A stretch of DNA of 64,000 nt from Prevotella sp. (GCA_016287755.1 JAEEWT010000008.1:1-64000), one strand, 5' to 3'. Positions 36,440 through 45,405 are shown, numbered from the stretch's first letter. A program made the numbers and translations. The notes: generated by a model not told the origin, from the letters alone.

Positions 36440-37240
36440 ATGAAAAGAATCTTTCTTTCAATGATTTGTCTGCTTTCCCTGTCGGTGGCATGGGCGCAGA
36501 AGAGTGTGACAGTAAGTACAGCAGGAACATTGGGAAACCAGATTTCTGCTGCAGAGCGTGCTTCGTTAACCAGTCTGAAGGTATCCGGTCCGCTCAATGG
36601 TAATGATATCAAAGTGATTCGTGAGATGGGTAAGGCCAAGTTGGCTGAGCTCGACCTGTCGGATGCTACCATCGTGAAGGGTGGCGACAGCTATTATCCG
36701 CTTGAGGAGGACAAGAGTGCCTATACCGAGGATAACCGCTTGTCAACCCTGTTCTTCTATGGTTGCGGCGCTTTCCGTAGCATTACAATCCCTAACAGTG
36801 TACAGTCCATCTCCAATGATGCCTTCTCCTCTTGTCCGAACCTGGCAGAGATCAAAGTGAAGAACAGTCCGTTCTTCCTCTCAGAAGATGGTATTCTGTT
36901 CAACTCCGAGAAGGAGCGCTTGGTACGCTGTCCGCAGGCCAAGAAACTGGAGTCGTACGAGGTGCCGCGTGGCGTCATCGAGATCTATCCAAGTGCCTTC
37001 CGTGGCGTTTCCACGTTGAAGAGCGTAACGCTGCCAGCCAGTATCTGGAGCATTAGCGACTTCTCCTTCTATGGCTGTCCGCTGCAGACCATCCGTTGTA
37101 ACATGACTCGTGCCAGCATCGGCATGGCCTTCGAAGAAGGTGTGCTCAACAGTGCACGTGTTATCGTTCCTAGAGGCTCCGCCGAAGACTTCAAATCGGT
37201 GGATGGCTGGAACAAGTTCAAGACTATCGTGGAGGAATAA
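36440..37240 (+). CDS. Secreted leucine-rich repeat protein (BspA type)
   Basis: A 266-residue secreted protein with a signal peptide (MKRIFLSMICLLSLSVAWAQ). Three to four LRR_5 (BspA/Treponema-type) repeats: RSITIPNSVQSISNDAFSSC, YEVPRGVIEIYPSAFRG, SVTLPASIWSISDFSFYGC. A C-terminal cap follows (ARVIVPRGSAEDFKSVDGWN). Such proteins often mediate surface attachment in oral and gut Prevotella-like bacteria. I use the ATG at 36440; the frame is only open to a TTG two codons earlier. Convergent with hemW, with a 3-bp gap and no hairpin between. Confidence 0.85.
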   Translation: MKRIFLSMICLLSLSVAWAQKSVTVSTAGTLGNQISAAERASLTSLKVSGPLNGNDIKVIREMGKAKLAELDLSDATIVKGGDSYYPLEEDKSAYTEDNRLSTLFFYGCGAFRSITIPNSVQSISNDAFSSCPNLAEIKVKNSPFFLSEDGILFNSEKERLVRCPQAKKLESYEVPRGVIEIYPSAFRGVSTLKSVTLPASIWSISDFSFYGCPLQTIRCNMTRASIGMAFEEGVLNSARVIVPRGSAEDFKSVDGWNKFKTIVEE

Positions 37241-37243
37241 GAA

Positions 37244-38449
37244 TTAGCAATTCATCAGTTCCGTCATGATCATATCGCTGACGAACAGTCCGCCCCTGGT
37301 CAGGTGAAGACGGTTGTCAGTGAGCTCGAGTAGCCCGTCGTTGATGAAGCGACGGGCATTTTTAATGGCATACGTCCTGTGCTTTTCCGACAGCACCGAC
37401 AGGTCCAGTCCTTCCCGGGTACGCAAGGCAACGGTCACCAAATCATTATAATGCGTGTCGGTATCAATGGTCTCTTCCTCGAAGACACGCTTCCCTTGTT
37501 TCATTCCCTCGATATACTGACTGATATCCGCCACGTTCCAGCTGCGCTTTCCTAATCCTTGGGGATGAAGTGCGGGCGGACTGTAGCTATGGGCTGCGGC
37601 ACCAATGCCGATATACGGCGTGTCGTTCCAGTAGCTGCTGTTATGACGGGAACGGAAGCCCTTCTTGGCGAAGTTCGAGATCTCGTAGTGCTCGTATCCC
37701 GCAGCAGTGAGTTGGTCGATGAGTAGCTCATACATCTCCCGCTCCAGTTCCTCTTTACTGTTCTCGTACTCCCGTACCCCCGCATCTCCGTACCTCTGAT
37801 AAAGTTCCGTTCCTTCCTCAATCATCAGGGAATAGGCCGACAGGTGTTCCACATCCAGTGCAAGGGCTTCGTGGATGTCCTGCTCCCAATCCTGTATCGT
37901 CTCCCCAGGGAAACCGAACATCAGGTCGATACTGATATTCTGTATGCCGTTCTTACGTAGCAGGTCAACCGCCTCCCTTACCTGACTGCTGGTATGCCTA
38001 CGGTGCAGGAAGCGCAGTCGCTCGTCCGAGAAGGTCTGGGCACCCATGCTCACCCGGTTAATGGGCAGTTCACCAATCACTTGCGCATAGTCGGGCGTGA
38101 TGTCATCAGGGTTGCACTCCATGGTGATTTCCGCATCGGCCGCCACTTCATATACCTTATATATATATTGAAACAGACGATGGAGCAGGGAAGGGGGAAG
38201 CTGTGAGGGCGTACCGCCGCCGAGGTATATTGTGTGGAGTGTGGAGTGTGGAGTGTGGAGTGTGGAATGTGGAATGTGGAGTGAGGAGTGTGGAGAGTGG
38301 AGGGAGGAAGGATGAGTGTTTCTCAGTTCCATTTCCTTGCAGAGGGCATTCACATAGTCATCCATCAGTCCATGTTGGGTGGTGGAGTAGAAAGCACAGT
38401 AGATGCACCTGCTTTTGCAAAAAGGAAGATGGATATAGAGACCTGCCAT
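37244..38449 (-). CDS. hemW: Radical SAM heme chaperone HemW
   Basis: A 401-residue HemW, a radical SAM protein related to HemN that binds and transfers heme. The [4Fe-4S] motif CKSRCIYC is at Cys11, Cys15 and Cys18. IYLGGGTPSQL follows, and MECNPDD and RVSMGAQTF are in family order. A typical HemW lacks the insert at residues about 45-70 (HPSSLHSPHS, then HSTLHTP repeated). It is encoded by a run of GTGGAGT heptamers at 38231-38308 and lies between the cluster motif and the GGG motif. The C-terminal HemN_C domain is present. Confidence 0.93.
   Translation of the reverse strand: MAGLYIHLPFCKSRCIYCAFYSTTQHGLMDDYVNALCKEMELRNTHPSSLHSPHSSLHIPHSTLHTPHSTLHTIYLGGGTPSQLPPSLLHRLFQYIYKVYEVAADAEITMECNPDDITPDYAQVIGELPINRVSMGAQTFSDERLRFLHRRHTSSQVREAVDLLRKNGIQNISIDLMFGFPGETIQDWEQDIHEALALDVEHLSAYSLMIEEGTELYQRYGDAGVREYENSKEELEREMYELLIDQLTAAGYEHYEISNFAKKGFRSRHNSSYWNDTPYIGIGAAAHSYSPPALHPQGLGKRSWNVADISQYIEGMKQGKRVFEEETIDTDTHYNDLVTVALRTREGLDLSVLSEKHRTYAIKNARRFINDGLLELTDNRLHLTRGGLFVSDMIMTELMNC
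38231..38308. repeat. GTGGAGT heptamer repeat inside hemW
   Basis: Eleven or so consecutive 7-nt units of the GTGGAGT type. Because 3 x 7 = 21, the encoded peptide repeats every 7 residues (HSTLHTP). The frame stays open. Confidence 0.75.
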
Positions 38450-38515
38450 TTCTTATTATTTGGCAACAAAATTACTAATAAGTTTAAAAAAAACACACCT
38501 TTTCGTCTTTTTCTT

Positions 38516-38545
38516 TTGTTGTTTTCATAAAAATGCGTAACTTAG
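38516..38545 (+). promoter_or_regulatory. Promoter of the EF-G-like gene
   Basis: TTG at 38516-38518, 19 bp spacer, TAACTTAG (one mismatch from TAnnTTTG) at 38538-38545. Leader about 40 nt. Confidence 0.6.
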
Positions 38546-38589
38546 CGCCCCTATTAACGTGTCTAATATCAACTAAAAACCTGATAGAT

Positions 38590-40749
38590 ATGAAAGTATA
38601 TCAAACGAACGAAATCAAGAACATTGCCTTGCTTGGCAGTGCGGGTAGCGGCAAGACCACACTTGCCGAGAGTTTACTTTATGGAGCTGGAATCATCAAG
38701 CGCCGTGGCTCAGTTGAGCAGAAGAACACCGTGAGCGACTATTTCCCTGTGGAACAGGAGTATGGCTACAGCGTGTTCTCCACCGTCTTCCATGTGGAAT
38801 GGAACGGTAAGAAGCTCAACATCATCGACTGTCCGGGATCAGACGACTTCGTAGGTGGTGCCATCACCGCCCTGAACGTCACTGATCAGGCCGTCATTCT
38901 TGTTAATGGCCAGTACGGACCTGAGGTCGGCACGATGAATGCATTCCGCAACACTGAGAAGCTGAAGAAGCCCGTTATCTTCCTTGTGAACCAACTTGAC
39001 CGCGACAACTGCGACTTCGATTCCATCCTGAATCAGCTGAGGGAGGTGTATGGTCCGAATTGCGTGCCCGTACAGTATCCTATCGCCACAGGTCCTGGCT
39101 TCAATGCCGTGATCGACGTGCTGCTGATGAAGAAGTATTCATGGAAGCCCGAAGGTGGAGCTCCTATCATTGAGGATATCCCCGCAGAAGAGCTCGAGAA
39201 GGCCAAGGAGATGAAAGCTGCCCTCGTAGAGGCTGCCGCCGCTGGTGATGATACGCTGATGGAGAAGTTCTTCGAGACCGAAGATCTTTCTGAGGATGAG
39301 ATGCGCGAAGGTATTCGCAAGGGTCTTGTAACCCGTTCCATCTTCCCCGTATTCTGCGTATGCGCCGGTCGCGACATGGGTGTCCGTCGATTGATGGAAT
39401 TCCTAGGCAATGTAGTTCCTTTCGTGAGCGACATGCCCGTGGTACAGAACGCTGCAGGCAAGGACGTTCCTGCCGAGGTGAATGCACCCGCATCCCTGTA
39501 TTTCTTCAAGACTGGTGTGGAGCCCCACATCGGTGAGGTGTCTTACTTCAAGGTAATGAGCGGTTCTGTGAAGAGCGGTGACGACCTGACCAATGCCGAC
39601 CGTGGCTCGAAGGAGCGTATCGGTACATTGTATGCTTGTGCAGGTGCCAACCGTGTTCAGGTAGATCAGCTCAACGCCGGTGATATCGGCTGTACCGTGA
39701 AGCTGAAGGACGTGAAGACAGGTAACACGCTTAACGGAAAGGATTGCGACAACAAGTTCGACTTCATCAAGTATCCGAACTCCAAGTTCTCTCGTGCCAT
39801 CAAGGCAGTGAACGAGGCAGAGACGGAGAAGATGATGGCTGCACTGTCCAAGATGCGACAGGAGGATCCCACTTGGGTGGTTGAGCAGTCAAAGGAGTTG
39901 CGCCAGATTATCGTTCACGGACAGGGTGAGTTCCACCTGCGTACACTGAAGTGGCGCATGGAGAACAACGAGAAGATCATGATCGAGTTCCAGGAGCCGA
40001 AGATTCCGTATCGTGAGACCATCACGAAGATGGCACGTGCCGACTACCGTCACAAGAAGCAGTCGGGTGGTGCAGGACAGTTCGGTGAGGTTCACCTGAT
40101 CGTTGAGCCGTATTCAGAAGGAATGCCTGATCCTACATCGTTCAAGATCAACGGTCAGGAGTTCAAGATGAATATCAAGGGCAAGGAAGAGATCGACCTG
40201 GAGTGGGGCGGAAAGCTCGTCTTCATCAACTCCGTTGTGGGTGGTGCTATCGACGTGCGTTTCATGCCTGCTATCCTGAAGGGTGTGATGGAGAGAATGG
40301 AGCAGGGACCGCTTACCGGTTCGTATGCCCGTGATGTCCGCGTTATCGTCTATGACGGTAAGATGCACCCGGTTGACTCAAACGAGCTCTCGTTCATGCT
40401 CGCTGCTCGTAACGCCTTCTCCGCAGCCTTCAAGGAGGCAGGACCAAAGGTGCTGGAGCCTATCTACGACCTCGAAGTACTCGTACCCGCTGATTACATG
40501 GGTGACGTGATGAGTGACCTCCAGGGTCGCCGCGCCATCATCATGGGTATGGACTCAGAGGCTGGCTATCAGAAACTGTCTGCCAAGATTCCTCTGAAGG
40601 AGCTGGCCAGCTATTCCATCGCACTCAGCTCGCTGACAGGTGGCCGCGCTTCGTTCACAACGAGCTTCTCAAGCTATGAGCTCGTGCCGAACGATATCCA
40701 GCAGGCACTGATCAAGCAGCATGAGGAAGAGATGAAGGACGAAGATTAA
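38590..40749 (+). CDS. Elongation factor G-like GTPase
   Basis: A 719-residue translational GTPase of the EF-G-like (EF-G2) class. The G1 loop is GSAGSGKTTLAE, G3 is DCPGSDDF (Asp-Cys-Pro-Gly) and G4 is NQLDRD. The usual domains II-V follow. The G1 motif and G4 differ from canonical EF-G (GHIDAGKTT, NKMD), which fits the secondary paralogue found in many Bacteroidales. That paralogue may act in recycling or be conditionally used. Start taken at MKVYQTNEIK (38590), after the promoter. Terminated by the strong hairpin at 40769-40795. Confidence 0.92.
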   Translation: MKVYQTNEIKNIALLGSAGSGKTTLAESLLYGAGIIKRRGSVEQKNTVSDYFPVEQEYGYSVFSTVFHVEWNGKKLNIIDCPGSDDFVGGAITALNVTDQAVILVNGQYGPEVGTMNAFRNTEKLKKPVIFLVNQLDRDNCDFDSILNQLREVYGPNCVPVQYPIATGPGFNAVIDVLLMKKYSWKPEGGAPIIEDIPAEELEKAKEMKAALVEAAAAGDDTLMEKFFETEDLSEDEMREGIRKGLVTRSIFPVFCVCAGRDMGVRRLMEFLGNVVPFVSDMPVVQNAAGKDVPAEVNAPASLYFFKTGVEPHIGEVSYFKVMSGSVKSGDDLTNADRGSKERIGTLYACAGANRVQVDQLNAGDIGCTVKLKDVKTGNTLNGKDCDNKFDFIKYPNSKFSRAIKAVNEAETEKMMAALSKMRQEDPTWVVEQSKELRQIIVHGQGEFHLRTLKWRMENNEKIMIEFQEPKIPYRETITKMARADYRHKKQSGGAGQFGEVHLIVEPYSEGMPDPTSFKINGQEFKMNIKGKEEIDLEWGGKLVFINSVVGGAIDVRFMPAILKGVMERMEQGPLTGSYARDVRVIVYDGKMHPVDSNELSFMLAARNAFSAAFKEAGPKVLEPIYDLEVLVPADYMGDVMSDLQGRRAIIMGMDSEAGYQKLSAKIPLKELASYSIALSSLTGGRASFTTSFSSYELVPNDIQQALIKQHEEEMKDED

Positions 40750-40768
40750 GTTCGATTGATCTTTCATG

Positions 40769-40795
40769 GGGCGGGATTTTTCCCGCCCTTTTTTT
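40769..40795 (+). terminator. Rho-independent terminator of the EF-G-like gene
   Basis: An 8-bp perfect stem GGGCGGGA/TCCCGCCC with a TTTT loop and a run of seven or more T. Confidence 0.9.
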
Positions 40796-40805
40796 GTTGC
40801 CTCCT

Positions 40806-40903
40806 ATGCATTGGTCACCCTGCTTCAGCAAGTGCTTGTGCTGGTTCACCTGGCCCAAACGGAATACCCCATCTATTGTTATTATGAACTTTGGTAGTGT
40901 CAT
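40806..40903 (-). pseudogene. Truncated small gene (KFIIT-type)
   Basis: Starting at 40903 on the minus strand: MTLPKFIITIDGVFRLGQVN then HKHLLKQGDQCIGG. From memory this matches the N-terminal half of a small Bacteroidales family of about 60-80 residues (pattern KFIIT-x-DG-x-LR-x-G-x-V). Where the family would continue with GGG(Y/F)W or similar, the sequence instead runs into the EF-G terminator. The intact gene is lost, so this is a remnant. Recognition is from memory, so confidence is modest. Confidence 0.35.
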
Positions 40904-41079
40904 GCGATGCACAGGCTATTTATTCCTTTGTTAATTTGTATACTGCTATTGTGGGCATAATGACCAATAGCAATAGCAAAATCTCCACTAATGCGTAGGA
41001 TCCGAAATTGTTTTTGTGTCATTTTACTAAACTATTCTAAATTTGGACGCAAATTTACAAAAAAACGGGGAATTATGAG

Positions 41080-41087
41080 TAACTTTG
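41080..41087 (+). promoter_or_regulatory. -7 box of the small gene cluster
   Basis: TAACTTTG, 10 bp before the GTG start at 41098. Confidence 0.45.
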
Positions 41088-41097
41088 CCATTAAAAC

Positions 41098-41298
41098 GTG
41101 TATAAATGCCAAAGTTACTATTACACCCTCGACTGGCAGAAGGATGATATTGAGTATGCCATTGCGTCCTATGCAGATGACATGAGTCGGGATTTATATG
41201 ATGTCATCAGTGGTGGCGGGGCTGAATTCCTCCGTGACCACAAACGGTTTCCAGAGGATATTACACAAGCAGTAGAACGATTAGAAAACATGTTATAG
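41098..41298 (+). CDS. Hypothetical small protein
   Basis: 66 residues, starting at a GTG. Acidic, soluble, mostly helical (WQKDDIEYAIASYADDMSRD, RFPEDITQAVERLENML). No recognisable domain. It is likely real because the frame has normal codon use and no overlapping gene, and the -7 box ends 10 bp upstream. The next two genes follow closely (5 bp, then overlap), so it may head a small operon. Confidence 0.5.
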   Translation: MYKCQSYYYTLDWQKDDIEYAIASYADDMSRDLYDVISGGGAEFLRDHKRFPEDITQAVERLENML

Positions 41299-41302
41299 AA
41301 GT

Positions 41303-41410
41303 ATGGAAAATTTTGAAGAGATACTGAGAAAAGACCTGCACCAACTATACTTATTCGGTGCTGTCATGCAGCTGAAGCGTATGGGCTATCACATGACAAA
41401 GATGAATTAA
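41303..41410 (+). CDS. Very small hypothetical protein (35 residues)
   Basis: MENFEEILRKDLHQLYLFGA, ending HMTKMN. It starts 5 bp after the preceding stop, and its TAA overlaps the next ATG (TAATG), which implies translational coupling. Possibly a leader peptide or a short regulatory protein. Helical, with alternating charge. Confidence 0.4.
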   Translation: MENFEEILRKDLHQLYLFGAVMQLKRMGYHMTKMN

Positions 41411-42093
41411 TGCCTGCTACCATGATGACAAAACTGTTCTTACAGGCCCTGACAAAGTATATAGTCGGATTAGTGATAGTGATGGCATTGTTGTTTATTC
41501 CGGCAGGAACGCTTAGTTACTGGCAGGCGTGGTTGTTCATCGGCATACTGTTCATTCCGATGCTCATAGTTGGCATTGTCCTGATGAGCCATAACCCGGA
41601 ACTGTTACGTAAACGCCTTGATGCGAAGGAAAAGGAGGGAGAACAGAAGAGTGTTGTTGCCATGAGCAGCCTGCTGTTTTTGGCCATGTTTGTCATAGCT
41701 GGTCTCAACTACCGTTTTGGTTGGTGGATATTACCCGAATGGCTTGTAATAGCGGGAGCCATCCTATTTCTGCTGGGCTACGCCATGTACGCAGAGGTCA
41801 TGCGAGAAAATGTCTGGCTGTCAAGGACTGTTGAAGTGCAGGATAATCAGCAGGTGGTCGATACGGGATTGTATGGCATCGTGCGGCACCCCATGTATTC
41901 CGCCACGCTGATTCTCTTTCTCACCATGCCTCTTGTACTTGCATCGCCTTGGTCATTTGTAATCATGTTGCTCTACGTGCTAATCGTAGTCAAGCGCATA
42001 CATAACGAGGAAATGGTTCTGAAGCAGGAACTCAGCGGCTACAAAGAGTATATACAGCGTATTCGCTATCGGCTCATTCCCTTTATCTGGTAA
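41410..42093 (+). CDS. Isoprenylcysteine methyltransferase-family membrane protein
   Basis: A 227-residue integral membrane protein of the ICMT/PEMT-like family. About five helices, with the family core in the C-terminal third: GLYGIVRHPMYSATLILFL, then LIVVKRIHNEEMVLKQELSGYKEY. The RHPMY and EE-x-x-L motifs bind S-adenosylmethionine and substrate in characterised members. Bacterial members methylate lipids or proteins; the target here is unknown. Confidence 0.85.
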   Translation: MPATMMTKLFLQALTKYIVGLVIVMALLFIPAGTLSYWQAWLFIGILFIPMLIVGIVLMSHNPELLRKRLDAKEKEGEQKSVVAMSSLLFLAMFVIAGLNYRFGWWILPEWLVIAGAILFLLGYAMYAEVMRENVWLSRTVEVQDNQQVVDTGLYGIVRHPMYSATLILFLTMPLVLASPWSFVIMLLYVLIVVKRIHNEEMVLKQELSGYKEYIQRIRYRLIPFIW

Positions 42094-42136
42094 AAATAAA
42101 ATGATATAATAACAATAAGGCAAACAAAAACGAAGT

Positions 42137-42505
42137 ATGAACATCGAACAAGTACGAGAATACACTTTGTCACTCTTTGGCGTAACAGAAGACCAGCCAT
42201 TTGGCGATGACAATATTACCTTCCGTCTGGAAGGGAAAATCTTCATGTGTCTATCATTAGGCGGTGACGAACATGAGATAAGAGATTCTGAACCAAGACT
42301 TGCCTTAAAGCTGTCTCCTGAAAGGAATGAGGAACTTCGTGCACAGTTTCCGGCAATAACTCCTGCCTTTCATTGGAACAAGAAGCATTGGAGTGACGTA
42401 TATTACGAGCAGTTGGATGATACTCAGATTGAGGAATGGATAAAAGAGTCCTATCGACTTGTAGCATCCAAACTCCCAAAGGCTATCCGACAAAAGTATA
42501 TATGA
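42137..42505 (+). CDS. MmcQ/YjbR family DNA-binding protein
   Basis: A 122-residue protein with the family's conserved N-terminus (MNIEQVREYTLSLFGVTEDQ), PFGDDNITFRLEGKIF, LALKLSPERNEELRAQFP and the WNKKHWSDVYYEQL motif. Such double-wing proteins are annotated as DNA-binding from structures; cellular role unknown. No operon partner apart from the methyltransferase gene 43 bp upstream. Confidence 0.85.
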   Translation: MNIEQVREYTLSLFGVTEDQPFGDDNITFRLEGKIFMCLSLGGDEHEIRDSEPRLALKLSPERNEELRAQFPAITPAFHWNKKHWSDVYYEQLDDTQIEEWIKESYRLVASKLPKAIRQKYI

Positions 42506-42808
42506 ACAAGGTACGAATCTTTGTCAAGCTTGGCTTGCTCCTCCTGACGCTGCTTTTCCAGAGTCTCGTAGTCGGTGAAGAGATCATGAATTCGAGGAAG
42601 GAGGAAGGAGATTAGCATTATGTGCCAATGATTCTATCCTATATATATAAGGCCAGTATCTCAGTAGTTTTCTCCTTCCTCCCTCCTCCTTCGTCCTTCC
42701 TCCGCCTTGTAATTAACAATTGTCAATTACAAGGCTTCATTCTGGTTAACTAAGCAAAAATTAACCAAATCAATTAACGAAAACAACACAAGCAATCAGA
42801 TAATTCAC
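42506..42808. other. Intergenic region with inverted repeats and a possible gene remnant
   Basis: About 300 bp without a gene. 42594-42616 has GGAGGAA-type units and 42680-42710 has the complementary TTCCTCC units, making an inverted heptamer pair. A palindrome CCTTGTAATT...AATTACAAGG lies at 42707-42738. On the minus strand, 42510-42600 reads IHDLFTDYETLEKQRQEEQA then KLDKDS, which looks like a degraded protein end. Confidence 0.5.
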
Positions 42809-42816
42809 TACCTTTG
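42809..42816 (+). promoter_or_regulatory. -7 box of rprX
   Basis: TACCTTTG ends 5 bp before the ATG, so the transcript would start at or next to the start codon. Confidence 0.55.
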
Positions 42817-42821
42817 CATCG

Positions 42822-44384
42822 ATGAAGAAAACAACGATTTGGGCAATAGCTATGATCATGGGCTTCAGTTTCCTGGCCCTGCTCTACCTCCAGCTGAAAT
42901 ACATCGACGAGATGGTGCAGCTGAAGAAGGAGCAGTTCGACGAGTCGGTGAACAAAGCGCTCTATCAGACATCGCGTAACCTCGAGCTGAATGAAACGCT
43001 CCGCTATCTGGAGAAGGACGTCAACGAGACAGAGCGTCGCGCATACAGTCGCGACTCCATGGGAACAAGAAGCGGTGCTCCCGACGGCTCCCTGCAGCAG
43101 TCGCACCAGTACTCTGTGACCGACGAGAACGGGAACATGTACACCTCGTTCGTGCTCAAGACCACAGCGTTCAAGCCCTCGCAGGTGCCCAAGGCGTTGA
43201 TCCTGCGTAACGACAAGAACTCCATCGATGAGGCTACAAAGTCGATGCGCGAGATCGTGAGAAACCGCTACGTCTATCAGAAAGCCTTGCTCGACGATGT
43301 GGTCTATCGTATCCTCTATACCGCCAGCGACAAGCCCCTGAAGGAACGCATCAACTTCAAGACGCTCGACAAGGAGCTGAAGACCGAGTTGATGAACAAC
43401 GGTGTGGATATTCCCTATCATTTCACCGTGAACACGCAGGACGGACGCGAAGTGTATCGCTGTCCTGACTATTCCGACGAAGGCGAGGAGTATATCTACA
43501 AACAGCAGCTCTTCAGGAACGATCCGCAGAACAAAACCGGTGAGGTGCGCATACACTTCCCCGACATGAACAACTATATCTTCTCCAGTGTGCGCTTCGT
43601 GATTCCCAGCGTGATCTTCACCTTTGTGCTGCTCATCACCTTCATCATCACCCTCGTGCTGGTGTTCCGTCAGAAGAAGCTCACGGAGATCAAGAACGAC
43701 TTCATCAATAACATGACGCACGAGCTGAAGACGCCGATTGCCAGCATCTCACTGGCAGCACAGATGCTCAACGACGAAACGGTGCCCAAGACACCTGCCC
43801 TGACCAAGCATCTGGGTGGTGTGGTGAACGATGAGTCGAAACGCTTGCGCTTCCTCGTGGAGAAGGTACTGCAGATGTCGATGTTCGACCGCAAGAAAGC
43901 GGTGTTCAAGAAGAAGGAACTCGACCTGAACGAAATGGTGGAGAGCGTAGCCAACTCATTCTCGCTCCGTGTAGAGCATACAGGTGGTAAAATCTATACC
44001 GATATTGGTGCTGTCGATTCCGCCATCTTCGTGGATGAGGTGCACTTCCAGAATGTGATCAACAACCTGCTCGACAATGCAGTGAAATACCGTAAGCCCG
44101 ATCAGCCCATTGATGTCTATCTGAAGACATGGAACGACAAGGACCGTCTGTACCTGTCGGTAAAGGACACGGGTATCGGCATCAAGAAAGATAATGTAAA
44201 AAAGATCTTCGACAAGTTCTATCGCGTTCATACCGGTAACAGGCACGATGCCAAGGGCTTCGGTCTCGGACTGGCCTACGTGAAGAAGGTCGTTGACCTC
44301 CACGACGGGGAGATCAAAGTGGAGAGCGACTATGGTAAAGGTACCACGTTCACCATCTCACTTCCTGTCATTTCAAACGAATAA
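42822..44384 (+). CDS. rprX: Sensor histidine kinase (RprX-like)
   Basis: A 520-residue membrane kinase. Two membrane segments (residues about 5-25 and 263-287) enclose a periplasmic sensor of about 235 residues. The phosphoacceptor is in NNMTHELKTPIASI (His300). The HATPase motifs are NNLLDNAVKYR (N box), VKDTGIGI (G1) and GFGLGLAYVKK (G2). It pairs with the response regulator 30 bp downstream. The pair resembles RprX/RprY of Bacteroides fragilis; the identification is by memory of that family. The signal is unknown. Confidence 0.9.
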   Translation: MKKTTIWAIAMIMGFSFLALLYLQLKYIDEMVQLKKEQFDESVNKALYQTSRNLELNETLRYLEKDVNETERRAYSRDSMGTRSGAPDGSLQQSHQYSVTDENGNMYTSFVLKTTAFKPSQVPKALILRNDKNSIDEATKSMREIVRNRYVYQKALLDDVVYRILYTASDKPLKERINFKTLDKELKTELMNNGVDIPYHFTVNTQDGREVYRCPDYSDEGEEYIYKQQLFRNDPQNKTGEVRIHFPDMNNYIFSSVRFVIPSVIFTFVLLITFIITLVLVFRQKKLTEIKNDFINNMTHELKTPIASISLAAQMLNDETVPKTPALTKHLGGVVNDESKRLRFLVEKVLQMSMFDRKKAVFKKKELDLNEMVESVANSFSLRVEHTGGKIYTDIGAVDSAIFVDEVHFQNVINNLLDNAVKYRKPDQPIDVYLKTWNDKDRLYLSVKDTGIGIKKDNVKKIFDKFYRVHTGNRHDAKGFGLGLAYVKKVVDLHDGEIKVESDYGKGTTFTISLPVISNE

Positions 44385-44414
44385 TTATTATTAACAATCT
44401 AAAAGTAAGAAACT

Positions 44415-45113
44415 ATGGATGATCAGTTGAAAATCTTATTGTGCGAAGACGACGAGAACCTCGGAATGCTGCTTCGCGAGTATCTGCAGGCAAAAGGCTA
44501 TAATGCAGAGTTGTGCGTTGACGGCGAGGCTGGATACAAGGCCTTCCTGAAGACGAAATTCGATATCTGTGTACTGGATGTGATGATGCCGAAGAAAGAC
44601 GGTTTCACCCTGGCACAGGAGATCCGCCAGGCAAACGCAGAGATGCCTATCATCTTCCTCACCGCTAAGATCCTGAAAGAGGATATCCTCGAGGGATTCC
44701 GACTGGGTGCCGACGACTATATCACCAAGCCGTTCTCCATGGAGGAGCTCGTGTTCCGTATTGAGGCCATCCTCCGTCGTGTACGTGGTAAGAAAAACAA
44801 GGAGAGCACCGTTTATCGTATCGGTCGCTTCACCTTCGATACCCAGAAGCAGCTGCTCACCATCGACGACAAGCAGACCAAGCTTACCACCAAGGAGAAC
44901 GAGCTGCTGGCCCTGCTCTGCAGTCATGCCAACGAGATCCTGCAGCGCGACTTCGCCCTGAAGACCATCTGGATCGACGACAATTACTTCAACGCTCGCT
45001 CCATGGATGTGTATATCACCAAGCTGCGCAAGCACCTCAAGGATGACAGTCAGATTGAGATCATCAATATTCATGGCAAGGGATACAAACTCATCACTCC
45101 TGAAGTGGAGTAA
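44415..45113 (+). CDS. rprY: Response regulator, OmpR type (RprY-like)
   Basis: A 232-residue regulator. Receiver domain residues 1-120: acidic CEDDEN, phosphoacceptor in VLDVMMPKKDG (Asp55), then LTAK and the TKPF lysine. The C-terminal winged-helix of OmpR/PhoB type covers residues about 135-230 (LTTKENELLALLCSHANEIL, YFNARSMDVYITKLRKHL). It is the cognate regulator of the kinase just upstream. Confidence 0.93.
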   Translation: MDDQLKILLCEDDENLGMLLREYLQAKGYNAELCVDGEAGYKAFLKTKFDICVLDVMMPKKDGFTLAQEIRQANAEMPIIFLTAKILKEDILEGFRLGADDYITKPFSMEELVFRIEAILRRVRGKKNKESTVYRIGRFTFDTQKQLLTIDDKQTKLTTKENELLALLCSHANEILQRDFALKTIWIDDNYFNARSMDVYITKLRKHLKDDSQIEIINIHGKGYKLITPEVE

Positions 45114-45115
45114 AG

Positions 45116-45146
45116 TCAATTGAAAATTGAAAATTGAAAATTGACA
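45116..45146. repeat. AATTGAAA repeat ahead of a small membrane protein
   Basis: Three to four units of AATTGAAA (7-9 nt), ending exactly at the ATG at 45147. Another member of the short-repeat family in the window. Confidence 0.6.
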
Positions 45147-45338
45147 ATGCAATCCTTGGTAACAAGATTCAAAGAACACTATGGAATGGCACTGGTTTTC
45201 GCCGGTGCCCTTCTTTTGATTGTGAGTCTGATGGTGGGCTGGACTCGCTATAACAGCGTGCTCCTTACCTCTCTGTTTTTGATCATTATCGGTATCTTCT
45301 TGCATGTCAGACGGATAAAACAGAGCGGAAAGTATTAA
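45147..45338 (+). CDS. Small two-helix membrane protein
   Basis: A 63-residue protein with two predicted membrane helices (MALVFAGALLLIVSLMVGW and NSVLLTSLFLIIIGIFLHV) and a basic C-terminus (RRIKQSGKY). I use the ATG at 45147; a TTG is two codons earlier. It lies 33 bp after rprY. Unknown function. Confidence 0.75.
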   Translation: MQSLVTRFKEHYGMALVFAGALLLIVSLMVGWTRYNSVLLTSLFLIIIGIFLHVRRIKQSGKY

Positions 45339-45397
45339 ATACTGTTAAACTATCAGTAAAGTTCCAAGCTCAAAGCCGATAGTTCAAAGAAAATGAC

Positions 45398-45405
45398 TAC
45401 CTTTG
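45398..45405 (+). promoter_or_regulatory. -7 box of the rpsF operon
   Basis: TACCTTTG, giving a leader of about 63 nt. Confidence 0.65.

Noticed and set aside
38231..38308. CRISPR array in hemW or at the other short-period runs
   Set aside because: The units are 7 nt without spacers and there are no cas genes.
41074..41185. Plus-strand frame starting MSNFAIKTCINAKVT
   Set aside because: It overlaps the -7 box TAACTTTG and the better supported small gene at 41098 in another frame.
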